A stretch of 64,000 bases of DNA from Laburnicola sp. R22_1 (taxonomy: Eukaryota > Ascomycota > Dothideomycetes > Pleosporales > Didymosphaeriaceae). The translations under genes were made by a program, and so were the position numbers. This document shows, in pieces, positions 32,755-43,257 of this stretch (its first letter is position 1; every line of letters starts with the position of its first letter). The stretch spans positions 2,294,001 through 2,358,000 of the forward strand of contig JACONQ010000009.1 in assembly GCA_014281115.1 (NCBI GenBank), read 5' to 3'. The notes below the pieces were generated by a model. The model did not search any database. It was not told the DNA's origin and was given only the letters and a program-made list of their open reading frames with translations.

Positions 32755-32944
32755 TATAAGGCCTCCTTATCGCTTAACTAGCCTACTAGGGCCTTATGCC
32801 TCCTTTAGGCCTAGTAGAAGTTTAGATAAAAAACCTCCTCACTTTAGATAAGAGTGGGTAGCGATTCGTCTTATTACTACTTACCTTCTAATATTATCCT
32901 ATTCTGCCTTATTAACTATTAGGCGTCCTAGTGGCGCCCTTACA
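32755..32944 (+). repeat. 3' LTR of the chromovirus
   Basis: It begins TATAAGG (originally TGTAAGG, the G mutated) and ends CCTTACA. It follows the polypurine tract directly and is followed by the target duplication CCTAT. Confidence 0.92.
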
Positions 32945-32949
32945 CCTAT

Positions 32950-34142
32950 TATTATATATAATACCTTTCTACCTAGGTAAAATATATATAAAGTGTATTT
33001 TAAAGTTAATATATACTAATATATTTGTGTTAGGTCTCTATAGTAGTTATAGTACTACTTTTACTTAGTTACTAATATATATATTAGTATATAGATACTA
33101 TTAATTACTTTTATATAGTTTTTAAAAAATAGCTAATATTATAAGTCTTTTTAAATTGCATCTAGTAGCTCTTTTATAGAGGCTATTATAATATTATAAT
33201 AAAGGTGTAGTAGGGTATTAAGTACCTTATAAAAATTACTATAGTTATTAGTTAAAGCTTAGCAAAGGTATAGAGTACTTACTAACTTATTATTTCTATT
33301 AAGTACTTTACTTTATACTTAGTATTACGCTTAGACGCCCTATTAAAGCAAATATATAAAAATATTAACACCTTCTCCTTTATAGAGATTCTGCTATTAC
33401 TAATAAGCCTATAAGACTTTATAAAAGTTAATAGCTTATTCTATATAGCTAGATAGAGCTATAACTTCTTAAATAACTATTAGGGATTGCCTAAGTAGTT
33501 AGCTAGCTATTACTACTCTCTTCCTTTATCTAAATTTTACTTTCTACGCCTTAGTAGCATATACTTATTATACTATTAATAGGCTAATATAGCTATATGT
33601 TAGGGAGCTCAGGTGACTGATAATCGAAAAAGTTGATATTGACAGAATCTACGTATGGGTGCCAGCCAAAGGTGCTGGCTAAGCTCATAAGGCGCGCGAG
33701 GCGCGCTAAGAACGCGCTAGTACCTAATCGGGACTAGCGCCGGGGAAACCTCGGTAGTCGGCGTAAGGTAACTCCGACCTGGTTCCATAACACTATAAGG
33801 CTGTCTAGAGCACTTACTACTATTACTACTATAAAGATCTTAGCGTCTATTTTTATAGTTATATAAAGTACTTAATATTAAACTAGATAAAAAAAGCCTC
33901 TAAGCTTAATTTTTAAACTAGAGGCACTAGAAAGCCTTAATAGGTTTAGATATAGGGCGAATAAAGGCTAGTAAGAATATAAAATTAGCTAATAATAGAC
34001 TAAAACTAGTATTACTAAAAGCCTTCTAGCGCTAATAAAAAAATAAATAAGGCCCTAGTTATATATTAATTTTGCTAAGTTAGTAAACTAGAGCCTTTCT
34101 AACGCCCCGAACTGGCGGAACCAAACATGCCCTGAGGCAATA
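32950..34142. other. RIP-mutated AT-rich flank of the chromovirus
   Basis: TA-rich, CA/TG-poor sequence continues to about 34100, where composition abruptly returns to normal 40 bp before the mariner element. It is probably an older transposon into which the chromovirus or its neighbours inserted. No family recognised. It contains the solo LTR at 33598-33792. Confidence 0.5.
33598..33792. repeat. solo LTR, 195 bp, target duplication CTATA
   Basis: It begins TGTTAGGGAGC and ends TTCCATAACA, and is flanked by a perfect 5-bp direct repeat CTATA (33593-33597 and 33793-33797). Composition is normal (many CA, TG and CG) inside a strongly RIPped block. A small hairpin GCCAGC...GCTGGC lies at 33661-33679. 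It differs in sequence from the solo LTRs at 2864 and 28876. Confidence 0.85.
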
Positions 34143-35462
34143 CTGTGGTATCCGGCCGAAGTAGTGTAGGTGGGTCGCGCACAGCAGGGGTGCGCATCCT
34201 ATGTAATTAAATGCAACCTTTCTATTTCTGTCTAATATTACATACAAATTTCAGTACTTTGTATGACCGCCTTCGGCATCAATCACAGCCCGGCATCGAG
34301 CTGGCATGCTATCAATGAGCTCCCTTAACTGTTCTACAGTGATCGACTCCCAGGCTTCCTATACTATCCTACGCAGTTGATCATATGTTGGCTGCCTCCC
34401 ACCTTCTTAATCAGGGTAATTCACCTCTATATAGTCCTTCATCTTGTTCCACACAGCTTCAATAGGGTTAAGATCTGGGGAGAATGCTAGCCAGAAGATA
34501 GGATAAATCCCTCTTTAAGAAAGCCCCTCTATTGTGTACGCAGCTGAGTGCCCTGGTGCCCCATCTTGCATGAAGCTTAGGTGAGGATTTAGACGTAACC
34601 AGCCATCAATAAGTGGTACAATCCGCTCACAGTAGCTCTCCTTATTAATTGACTTCCACTCCTTCTCCCAGAACAGATGAGGACCTTTAGACATGCCAGA
34701 GAAGCAGCCCTAGAACATCCACCCACGCTTTCTGCGGATCTTCTCTACTAGGCAGGTATCCTCTAGCTCCTCTCCTGGTCGCCTTGTTACCCATACTTTT
34801 CTGTGACGTCCACCCGTGATCCATGTTTCATCGCTCTATAGGATCCTCCACTATTGCCAGGGTTCCCAGTTGATATGAGCCTCTGCCCACGCAAGGCGTA
34901 TCTGCCGATTTTGCTCAGTAAGAGGAGGCTTAGCACGGGCTACACAGCGTCTGTACCCTCTCCTTCGTAGAGCACTCCTAATTGTATATTCGCTAACTCC
35001 CCAGTGCTTAAAAGGTCCCTTAGCAAGCTGGAGATAGCTTAGCTGCCTATTACTACGCGAGGATCGTATATATGCCTCAAGTTGATCAACTTGGGCATCC
35101 GTAAGGCGAGGTGGGCGACCGGAGCGCTTCTTGGGCGTGACGCGATCCTTAGTAACTGCGTAGCCAACTTGTCTCTCTGTACATTGAAGCTGGTTGGCGA
35201 TAAAGTCGTAGGTATAGCCTGCTCGACGTAGGGCGCGTGCCTCTACAGCCTCATCGCGGGTAAGGTATCGATGGCGAGGTGTAGAAGGTGGTTCGGACAT
35301 TATGCGGGTGACGTGGGGATGAAGCGCGACAAAGAAACACGTATCTCTATACAAATTGGGTGACGCTAAATATGGATTTGTCAGAAAGTCGTATTTAATT
35401 ACATAGGATGCGCACCCCTGCTGTGCGCGACCCACCTACACTACTTCGGCCGGATACCACAG
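34143..35462 (-). mobile_element. Tc1/mariner-type transposon, 1320 bp
   Basis: The terminal inverted repeats are about 69 bp and essentially perfect, starting CTGTGGTATCCGGCC (34143-34211 and 35394-35462), with flanking TA duplications (34141-34142 and 35463-35464). It encodes one minus-strand transposase frame. Mutations are few, so it is younger than the AT-rich block to its left. Confidence 0.92.
34251..35300 (-). pseudogene. Tc1/mariner transposase pseudogene with six in-frame stops
   Basis: One frame of 349 codons runs from ATG at 35300 to TGA at 34251-34253 with no frameshift. The N-terminus has paired helix-turn-helix domains (DEAVEARALRRAGYTYDFIANQL; then SGRPPRLTDAQVDQL with a GRPR-like basic linker). 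The catalytic triad is visible: SDETW (first Asp), MQDGAPGH (second Asp) and FSPDLNPIEAVW (third acidic residue, Glu, D34E spacing). Six internal stops occur; four are TAG at likely Trp or Gln codons and two are TAA. This is light RIP on an otherwise complete gene. The start is placed at the Met of SEPPSTPRHRY. Confidence 0.9.
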
Positions 35463-35694
35463 TACTTCGGGACAGGGAAGGACCTCCCGGCGGCTGCACC
35501 TCTGATGAAAATGTTCCGAAGCTAGGACGCACAAGCTTAAGGGGCATGACGTTTGGCCACGTTCTGCCGACGGAGCGATCAGGTACAATAACGGGATGGA
35601 AGGACCCATCCTGGGCAGTGTACATGCCGGCGCTCATCTATCGTTGAAGAAATTGCCAATTGTCTGGAAAGTAATAACCACGACGCTTACCACC

Positions 35695-36786
35695 ATGTCG
35701 AGCATAATACCAGTTGATCTCCTCGCGGCAGCTACAAATCCCGCATACTTCACCAACCTAGTCACAACAAATCTATCAGATCCCTCCACCATAGCTCTTC
35801 TCTCCTACGATGATACTTTTCGCAACAACATCCTGGGCGAAAATGCCACAGCGCGCCGCTTATACAATCTGGACTGGGAAGCCTTCCACGAGATGGGCAC
35901 CTACAACCGAGAAGCCAACAGCCTCTACGTAACCAGTAACTTCCAAAGCCTCGACAACCCCATCAACATCACCGTCATCGACCTCGGCAACAACTACGCC
36001 TTCTCCTCAACACGCTTCCCAAACGTCCACGAAGCCAACGGCGGCACAAACTGGTACCCACCCGGCACCCCCCAAAGCAACGGCACCACACCACCACGCC
36101 TCCTCATCTGCGACGAAGGCGACTTCGAGCACCATTCCGGCCTCGTCAGCGTCGACCCCGTCACCAACCAGTCCGAAGTCATCCTCAACAACTTCCTAGG
36201 CCGCAACTTCAGCTCCGTCAACGACATCCGCCAACACCCTACCACGGGCGACCTCTGGTTCACAGACGCAGCGTACGGGTATTTTCAGGACTTCCGGCCT
36301 GCACCCAGCATCCCGCAGCAGGTATACCGATTTAACCCTTCGACGGGCGAAATCGTAGTCGTCGCAGACGGCTTCGAACAATCCAATGGGCTGGAATTCT
36401 CACCCGATCTCAAAACGCTGTACGTCACGGACACCGGGGCCGTCGGGTTCTCCGTCAATGCATCCCGCCCAGCGACTATTTATGCGTTCGACGTCGTGGA
36501 CGAAAAAGCGCTGGCGAATCGCAGGACCTTTGCATACGTCGATAACGGGTTCCCAGATGGGATTCACACGGATACGGAGGGGAATGTGTGGGCGGGATGT
36601 GGGGATGGGGTGCACGTGTGGAGTCCGGAGGGGAGCTTGTTGGGCAAGGTGTGGAATGGGGTGGAGTCGAATAATTTTGCGTTTATACCTGGGGGTGTGC
36701 TGGTTTTTAGTAATGCGCAGTTGTGGGTTGTTGAGGGGATGAAGGCGGTGGGGAGGGAGATTTGTAGGGACTTTGGGGTTTGTTAG
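35695..36786 (+). CDS. SMP-30/gluconolactonase-like beta-propeller protein
   Basis: A single exon of 363 aa. The family (SMP-30/gluconolactonase/LRE-like) forms six-bladed beta-propellers that hydrolyse sugar lactones or related esters with a divalent metal. Motifs typical of the fungal branch are WEAFHEMGTYN (metal-ligand Glu), SSVNDIRQHPTTGDLWFTD, FEQSNGLEFSPDLKTLYVTD and GFPDGIHTDTEGNVW; the Glu, Asn and Asp ligand positions appear intact. The ATG at 35695 is preferred; the frame is open back to 35596 but that leader has no signal peptide, so an intracellular enzyme is likely. Many N-x-S/T sites are present, so a lost signal exon is possible. The gene lies between a mariner element (233 bp upstream) and a pogo element (58 bp downstream). 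Substrate unknown. Confidence 0.88.
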   Translation: MSSIIPVDLLAAATNPAYFTNLVTTNLSDPSTIALLSYDDTFRNNILGENATARRLYNLDWEAFHEMGTYNREANSLYVTSNFQSLDNPINITVIDLGNNYAFSSTRFPNVHEANGGTNWYPPGTPQSNGTTPPRLLICDEGDFEHHSGLVSVDPVTNQSEVILNNFLGRNFSSVNDIRQHPTTGDLWFTDAAYGYFQDFRPAPSIPQQVYRFNPSTGEIVVVADGFEQSNGLEFSPDLKTLYVTDTGAVGFSVNASRPATIYAFDVVDEKALANRRTFAYVDNGFPDGIHTDTEGNVWAGCGDGVHVWSPEGSLLGKVWNGVESNNFAFIPGGVLVFSNAQLWVVEGMKAVGREICRDFGVC

Positions 36787-36844
36787 GGGAGTTGGGGGAG
36801 GGTTTGTGCATGGTTCCTTAGGGTATGGACTGCGATATGGCTTA

Positions 36845-38634
36845 AGCTAGCGTACATAGTCTCCGGCCACCCGGGGATTCCGGCCACCCCACCAAAACGC
36901 GACACCCGCACAAAACACGCGATATCTTAACAACGCTTATTATGATTGCCACTGCGTGCACATAGACTCTAGAGTTGTAGTAGCAGCAGCTACTAAAGCT
37001 GTTTCTGAAGCGCTCGATATAGTAGATCTTTGCTGCTGAGCTCCTGCAGCCTTAGCTGCGCGTATAGCCTCTACGATAGTCTCTACCTCTGCAAAGCGTC
37101 GATTTGGGTCTATTTGAACGCGCTTTTGAGGACGCTGAGAGCTAGTAGTCTGTAGATGATACTTAAGGCGTCTTTTCTCTGATTCTAGCCCTGCAGCTCT
37201 AGCATTTGCAGCTGCTAGCGCCTTACCTGCTTTCTGAAGGAGTAGCCGGGTCCTACGACCTAGATTCTCGACGCTCTGGACGTCGCGCTGCGCTATATAG
37301 AGATCGCGAGGGCCTTGAGGGGTTGAGAGGAAGCTCTGAGGCTGCTGATGAGGCTGCTGCTGATACGTAGGCGTAGTAGGCCTCTGAGAGACTTGCGACG
37401 AGCTGAGCACGTGATTGATGTTGAATGGGCAGATACCAGCAGCCTGCCAGCCAGCTCGAATCACACGCTCTGTGAAGCCTGCCTCCCTAGCTTGATAGTA
37501 GCAGGCGATAAAGCGCTCCTTCTTAACAGGCGCGGCGTCGTCGAGCGATGCAAGCTCCTGGATCTGGCGTCGGTAACTAGACTTGATAACGGAGAAAGGG
37601 GCGAGATCTAGAGGCTGTAGGACGTGCGAGGTATGCGCAGGTAGGTATAGGAGCTCTATTCGATGCTGTTTGCAGAGCCATAGGAAGTCTATATTGATGT
37701 GGCTGCCACGGCCGTCGAGGATGAGGAGGCGGTACTGGCTATCACCTACAGCTGTCTCAGGGATAAATATGCGCTGTAGCCACTCAACACCTATCGCTTT
37801 CGACGTCCATCCGTTCTTAGAGGTTGTATAGAGCTAGTTAGGTACGTAGGACGAGGGAAACCATGTAGTCTGTAGGGTCTGGCCTTTGAAGATGACGGCG
37901 CAGTGCAGTTTCCGCCCTGCTGCTGATACACACTTGATTATAGAGACCCACTTGCGATTCTCTGGAGACCGAATGTAAGCCTTCTTCTTCTGGCTACTAG
38001 AGAGTACTCTGGTGTTCGTACATACCCCTAGAGCTACACCAGTCTCATCCATATTCCAGATATCCTCTGTACGTATATTGAGGCGTATTCTAGTCTGCTC
38101 AAAGAGCTCTAGAAAGGCGCGTACACGCTCTGGAGTAGCTGAATCAGCTCTCTGAGCCTCTAGCTTTCTGCCGACTACTGAGGCTATGCGTGGCTGGCGC
38201 TTGATGAAGTGGTATAGCCAGTGCTTGCCGACAGGCTGATCGTCGCCGTTCATACGTAGGATTCGATTGGCCATTTCTCGAGCGCGAGCGTGTGAGGGAG
38301 GACAGGCGCGCGCGTCTTCTTCGAGGATTCATTCTACTAGGAAGTCCTCTTGTAGAGGAGTCAGCCGCTGCTGATGCTGATGGCTAGTTACGCTGGTAGT
38401 CGCGCCACGTAGTCGGTCTTGAAATGTAGATCGAGGAAGGCCGTACGCCTCTGCTGCTGCTCGCTGGCTCTTATAAATGCCTGTATTGTAATCGCTGATC
38501 GCTGATTGTATAGCCAGCTCACGGGCGTCCATATTGATGAGTGTTATGGAAAGAAATCGCGTGTTTTGTGTGGGTGTCGCGTTTTGGTGGGGTGGCCGGA
38601 ATCCCCGGGTGGCCGGAGACTATGTACGCTAGCT
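36845..38634 (-). mobile_element. nearly intact pogo-type transposon, 1790 bp
   Basis: The terminal inverted repeats are about 79 bp with one mismatch, starting AGCTAGCGTACATAGTCTCC (36845-36923 and 38556-38634), with flanking TA duplications (36843-36844 and 38635-38636). It encodes one minus-strand transposase. Little mutation has accumulated, so it is the youngest-looking DNA transposon here. Confidence 0.92.
36940..38532 (-). pseudogene. pogo-family transposase, full length with two nonsense codons
   Basis: The frame runs from ATG 38532 to the stop at 36940-36942 (530 codons) with only two internal stops: TGA near 38328 and TAG at about 37831. Domains in order: a psq-type helix-turn-helix (YKSQRAAAEAYGLPRSTFQDRL, residues 20-42); a CENP-B/Tc5 DNA-binding domain (QPVGKHWLYHFIKRQPRI); DDE_1 with IWNMDETGVALG (first Asp), LLILDGRGSH (second Asp; the usual H of DGHGSH is R) and LQPLDLAPFSVIK (third Asp); then a Gln-rich linker and a leucine/arginine-rich coiled C-terminus. 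The TAG precedes LYTTSKNGWTS, where Trp or Gln is expected. Confidence 0.9.
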
Positions 38635-38636
38635 TA

Positions 38637-39340
38637 CCACGTGATCGTGGAGAGCTTCTTTTTGGGTACTAACCGCTTTGGGACGTAGTTATGGACACTT
38701 AGTCTTATTAAGTGGGTCGCGAAAGAGGTACAGTACTGGGTCTCATACGGACGAGTCCATGGTAGTGGCCTGTGGCTTTTAATGTCGCTGGCATGGCAGC
38801 ATCTGCAGTGCGATTGGCGTTAGTACACCGCTATTTACTCGAATCTACGCAGCAGCTCGAGAGAGTCCGCCGAGTCCATTCAACCATGGATACGAACGAA
38901 CTAGACCGACCCATTAACCACTATCCATCAACCACTATACAATTCTCACGTGCGGCAGGACGTACCTTTGAGTGGACGATCGTGGCATTCCTTTCTGATG
39001 AGAGGCTTATCGTTACCTCCGTGGTGGCGCCATCTTATCTCCATAGCGGCGTTCCGCGGGTCTAGACACATATTTCGCACACTGCGCCCTCGCCCTTCCC
39101 CACATCACCCTGCGTCCAAAATTCCTCATATAATCTACCCAGCGGCCGCCATGCTACTTTTTATTCGATCTTTTACCTCGTCGATGAGTGTTGGGGATAT
39201 ACGGAATTGAAACCGCGCTTGTCCGGAGTTTATCTTGGTGGATTGGATTCTATTCGCATTGTAGAGTCTAATCGCCGGTGGAACGATATTGTCGCCTGTT
39301 TTTTGAGGGGATCCGTTTATTGTGTGGCTGTCGTTGAGTT
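38637..39340. other. intergenic region upstream of the SET-domain gene
   Basis: Ordinary composition with short frames only (for example 38772-39065) and no family resemblance. Probably promoter and 5' UTR of the SET-domain gene. Confidence 0.5.
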
Positions 39341-40447
39341 ATGGGGTCGATTGAGGTTCCGCCCGTGGACCCTCCATATGGAGCGCCTTCGTCGGAATTA
39401 CTCGAAGTTCGCGATACGCCGCATTCTGGCCGCGCGGTCTTCGCGTTGCAGGACATACCCGCCGGCACACTCGTCTGGCGCTCAGACGACCTCGTTATTG
39501 GCGTATTACTTCGTCAGTACCGTCGTGAAGTCTGCGGGGAATGTTTTGCATACGAACATGGGCGCGATTTGAAGATACGGGATGCGGCCGTTGGATTTTC
39601 GTTCTGTTCTGAGGCGTGCCAGCTCGGATGGCGGGAAAGGAGTGGACATGTAGGTGTAGAGGCTTGGGTGGCGGTGGAGAAGCTGGTCCGAGGGAGGAGC
39701 AAGGAGGATGCGGAGATGGTGGATGTTGGATTACCGCGGCCGAAGCCCAAGGAAATCAGAATCGCGTGGGAGGCGACAATGGAGCAGGCGGCGCTGATAC
39801 GGATTGCTCGCGAGGGCGCTCAAGATACCTCAACTACTACGACGAACGGCGCCGTTAAAGCGGACGGAGGCGTCAAGGCCACCAAGCAGCATCACAAGGC
39901 ACTGCATAGGGCGCTAATGCAGACCATCTCCCCGGATATCATGACCTTCTGCGTCAGCGGCATCCTCTGGAAATACAACAACGCACGGGACTGGGAGAGA
40001 ATGCTTGCGCTCGCGGCAGACGACACGCCATACCACAACTCGGACGACCTGCGCGCCTTCACGCGAACATACATCCACATGCTCGCTATCCTCCCCTTAC
40101 CCCTACTCCAGCATGTCACACCGGAAACACTGTTTCTCCTCTCAACACGCGATTCTCACAACTCCTTCGGTATTCGCTCCCTCGAGGACGGCGGCTCCGA
40201 GTTCTTCGGATACGGATGCTGGCCTGCAGCCTCGTATTTCAATCACTCATGCGCACCCAACATCGACAAGAAGAGAGTGGGTAGGGAGTGGCATTTCCGA
40301 GCTGCGACGGCTATTGAGAGTGGGGACGAGTTGTGTATCTCGTATTTGAGTGGTGAGGAGAGGAGCATGTCGGCTGGGAACAGGACAAAGATTCTACAAC
40401 GGAATTGGGGGTTTGAGTGTGCTTGTTTGAGGTGTAGGGAATTGTAG
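39341..40447 (+). CDS. SET-domain protein (SMYD/Set6-like)
   Basis: A single exon of 368 aa, probably a protein-lysine methyltransferase. The N-terminus starts the SET fold (SGRAVFALQDIPAGTLVW, residues about 29-46). A MYND-like zinc segment (CGECFAYEHGR...FCSEACQLGW) interrupts it, followed by a long helical insert. The SET core has YFNHSCAPNIDKKR (cofactor-binding NHSC) and ESGDELCISYL (catalytic Tyr), and ends in a cysteine-rich post-SET (FECACLRCREL). This split-SET arrangement is that of SMYD proteins and S. pombe Set6. A Thr-rich insert (TSTTTTNGAVKADGG) near residue 165 looks disordered. Substrate not predictable. The start is the first Met giving the complete fold. Confidence 0.88.
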   Translation: MGSIEVPPVDPPYGAPSSELLEVRDTPHSGRAVFALQDIPAGTLVWRSDDLVIGVLLRQYRREVCGECFAYEHGRDLKIRDAAVGFSFCSEACQLGWRERSGHVGVEAWVAVEKLVRGRSKEDAEMVDVGLPRPKPKEIRIAWEATMEQAALIRIAREGAQDTSTTTTNGAVKADGGVKATKQHHKALHRALMQTISPDIMTFCVSGILWKYNNARDWERMLALAADDTPYHNSDDLRAFTRTYIHMLAILPLPLLQHVTPETLFLLSTRDSHNSFGIRSLEDGGSEFFGYGCWPAASYFNHSCAPNIDKKRVGREWHFRAATAIESGDELCISYLSGEERSMSAGNRTKILQRNWGFECACLRCREL

Positions 40448-40878
40448 CGTGTTGGCGATGTGCTCTTGTGAGCTACGTACGATACAAAGTTTCAATGGTG
40501 TAGGCGATTTAGCCAATCACGCACAGCATACCGAAAAAGGCAAAGCGCATACACAGGGACAATGCTGCAGTGTGGTATCTGCGGATCCCACACTAAAGAC
40601 GTCAGCTTTCTAAGCCACCCCATCACTCTTCAAGTGCTTATGGTCCACCTCTAAAGCCACAATGTGATGCTCACTGAAGCTTCCCTCCCCATGCAACGGC
40701 TTTTGTACGTTTGTTGCGCTTGTAAGGTGTACTGGTGCGTTGTGTGTGGTGTGTAGGGAGTATCACGCGAAGCGTCGCTTTGGTTTACACTGTACAGCCC
40801 TGGAGTGACTACAGTCAGGAGCCGTAGATTAGGATAAACCTGGAGACAAAACGGCTAGGCAACCAGACTATATCCAGT
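40448..40878. other. intergenic
   Basis: Short spacer between the SET gene and the Zn2Cys6 gene, both on the plus strand. No gene or repeat seen. Confidence 0.5.
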
Positions 40879-42999
40879 ATGGTATATCGAGGCAGGCCTT
40901 CGACAGGATGTCTGAAATGTCGGCAACGGAAAATCAAGGTACGTGGCGCACGATTCGCTCTGCATACAATCTCTTCCCAATGCGTGTGGTGGAATTTCCC
41001 CCGAGTAGTCCGCACAGGGCATCGATTACTACTGTGGCACTTATTGCTTGATCTGGTCACCGGGGCGAGAGCTACGGGCCGCACGCCATACCAGTAACCA
41101 CACTGCATTCGCAAAACCCCGTACCCACAGGCCGCGTACTCCCTCTTACTAATAAGCCACATACAGTGCGACGAGAGACCCGAAGGCTGCCTCAAATGCG
41201 CAGAAAAAGACTTCCCATGTCCCGGCTACGCCCACCCCCTCGACCGCATCTTCCAAAACGAAACCGCCACCGTCCAAATCAAAGCCCAAAAAGCAAAAGC
41301 CAAAGCTCTACTCGCTCGCGATGAACGAGAGAAACGTGAGAAAGCGGACAGAGCACGTCGTGCAGTCGTCCTCATGCAGGACGCAATCGGTATGCCGTTG
41401 CTCTGCCCGCTGATCGACCAGGGTATCGCATTCTTCATGATGCATTACACCACAGGGGTAGACCAACCGCCCCTCTCATCCGACGCATACAATCGACATC
41501 TCACTACTTATGGATTCCACCCCCTCATCGCTACAGCCATGACTGCTCTCGGCCTCGCCGGCGTCGCGAACCTCTTCATGAACAGTAGTTTAGAACGCGA
41601 GGCCACAAAGTGGTACCTCAGCGCCCTCTCCCTGACCAACAAAGCGCTCAACAACCCCTCCTCAGCCCGCTCCGACAACACCCTCCTCGCGACCATGCTC
41701 CTCAGCGTCTTCGAAGCCACCCACAACGACAAGTCCCTCATGGGCTGGACCAACCACGTCGGCGGGTCCGCCTCGCTCCTCCGCATGCGCGGCCTCGCGC
41801 AGTTCGCCACCCCCGCCGGCCGCAGAATGTACGTGCAAACCGTCAGCCTCCTCACCATGAAGTGCATGGGCATGGGCATCGGGCTGCCCACCTTCGTCCA
41901 CGAGCTCAACCGCGAAGTCGCAAAATGGGAAGACCCGACCGACCCCGGCGTCCAATTCTTCCACCTCCACATCGCAGCCATCGAGTTCCGCGCCCACATC
42001 TTCAATCGCAACATCACCTGCCTCCCCACCATCGTCGCCCGCGCCCTCGAAATCGACACAATGGCAACGGCAATCTCCGACTCCGCATCCCCAGACTGGT
42101 CCTATGTCGAAGAACGCTGCGACCAGGGCACCCCCGGCGTGTTCGGGACGAAGTACCACGTGTACCCCCATCTGGCCGCCGCGCAGACCTGGAACTGGGT
42201 CCGCTTCAACAGGATCTACCTCCACGACATCGTGCGCAACGCGCTGATCGCCGGGTTCGCACGCTCGCCGCCCGTCTTCATGGGGAAGCGGTATACGCGT
42301 CTCCTGGAAGCGTCGACGGCGACGCTGTATCGATTGCAAGCAGATATTCTAGCTAGTATCCCGCAGTACCTGCATGATACACCGAAGGCGCCATCGTCTC
42401 GGACGAAAGACGCAAGACCTTGTACTCCATCGCCTCAGGCTTCCCTCTCCCATTCTACCACCCCCCCACACCCCAAACTCTTCATCTCAAACTTCCTCCC
42501 ATCTCCCACCGCCAAAAAACCAACCTCCCCAACCCCAGCCCCCACAGCCAGAGACAAACTCCCCATCCTCCGCATAAGCGGTGGCTACTCCACCCTCTGG
42601 GCCCTCTTCATCGCCGCTGCAACTCCCACCGCAACCCCCCAAACGCAATCCTTCGTCCTCACCTCCTTGGAAAGAGTAGCAAGCGAATTCGGCATCAACC
42701 AAGCGCGCGTCTTAGCTGGGGCATTGAGGGTGAGGATTGGGCTTGTGAGGAGGGGGGAGGGGGAGGGGGCGAAGGATGGGGGGTTGGAGATGGATGGGAG
42801 GTCAGAGATGGTGGAGGATGGAGGGATGCAGGAGGGAGACAATGGGGCGCAGGCGGGCTACCGAGACGGCGAGTGGATGGTATACCGCGGCCTAGGAGAA
42901 CCGCAGCTTGTGAGGGTGAGAGGTGGGGCGTTGTGCGGGGGGGAGGGGGGCGTGGCGCCGTTTTATATGCCGGGGGTGGGGGCGCATGTTGAGGGGTAA
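40879..42999 (+). CDS. Zn2Cys6 fungal transcription factor
   Basis: Two exons, 40879-40938 and 41167-42999, are joined across a 228-bp intron (GTACGT donor, CTAAT branch region, TACAG acceptor) in phase 0, giving 630 aa. The splice reconstructs the binuclear zinc cluster near residues 11-37: CLKCRQRKIK from exon 1 and CDERPEGCLKCAEKDFPCPGY from exon 2, with all six cysteines at C-x2-C-x6-C-x6-C-x2-C-x6-C spacing. A basic, Ala/Lys-rich linker follows, then a helical middle homology region of the Fungal_trans_2/DUF3468 kind (LATMLLSVFEATHND...WTNHVGGSASLLRMRG). The C-terminal third is Pro/Ser/Thr-rich then Gly/Glu-rich and probably disordered. No biosynthetic or transporter partner lies nearby, so the target is unknown. 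Confidence 0.88.
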
Positions 43000-43257
43000 G
43001 GATGGGATGGGATAGGATAGGATGGCGCTGTATGTTGGTGTGGTTTGGGTGAGAATCTTGAGCAGGCTTGTGGGCTTGTATGTGGGAAGTTAGGAGGAAA
43101 TCAGTCGGTTAGGCAGGCATATTAGGATTTTCGGTCGTCGAACGTCGGAAGTAGCAGCCTCATAAACAGCGCATAAAAAGACACATAAGAGAACCAATCT
43201 CTCCTCAACTCATGATTGCCCATAAATTAATTACTACAAAGACCACTACACCCCCCC

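Larger units (their letters stand above)
25720..32944 (+). mobile_element. full-length Ty3/gypsy chromovirus, 7225 bp, RIP-mutated
   Basis: The element has two LTRs of 189-190 bp in direct orientation, identical apart from transitions, flanked by a perfect 5-bp duplication CCTAT (25715-25719 and 32945-32949). A polypurine tract (AGAAGGGGGATAC) abuts the 3' LTR. The interior reads in the forward direction as gag, protease, reverse transcriptase, RNase H, integrase and a chromodomain, marking it as a chromovirus. CA and TG are almost absent, so RIP was intense. A later solo LTR sits in the RNase H region. About 1.66 kb between the chromodomain and the 3' LTR is unexplained. Confidence 0.93.

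Noticed and set aside
41610..42356. 248-codon Arg/His/Pro-rich plus-strand frame and its minus-strand counterpart
   Set aside because: They are shadows of the Zn2Cys6 factor, in which this GC-rich exon leaves all frames open.
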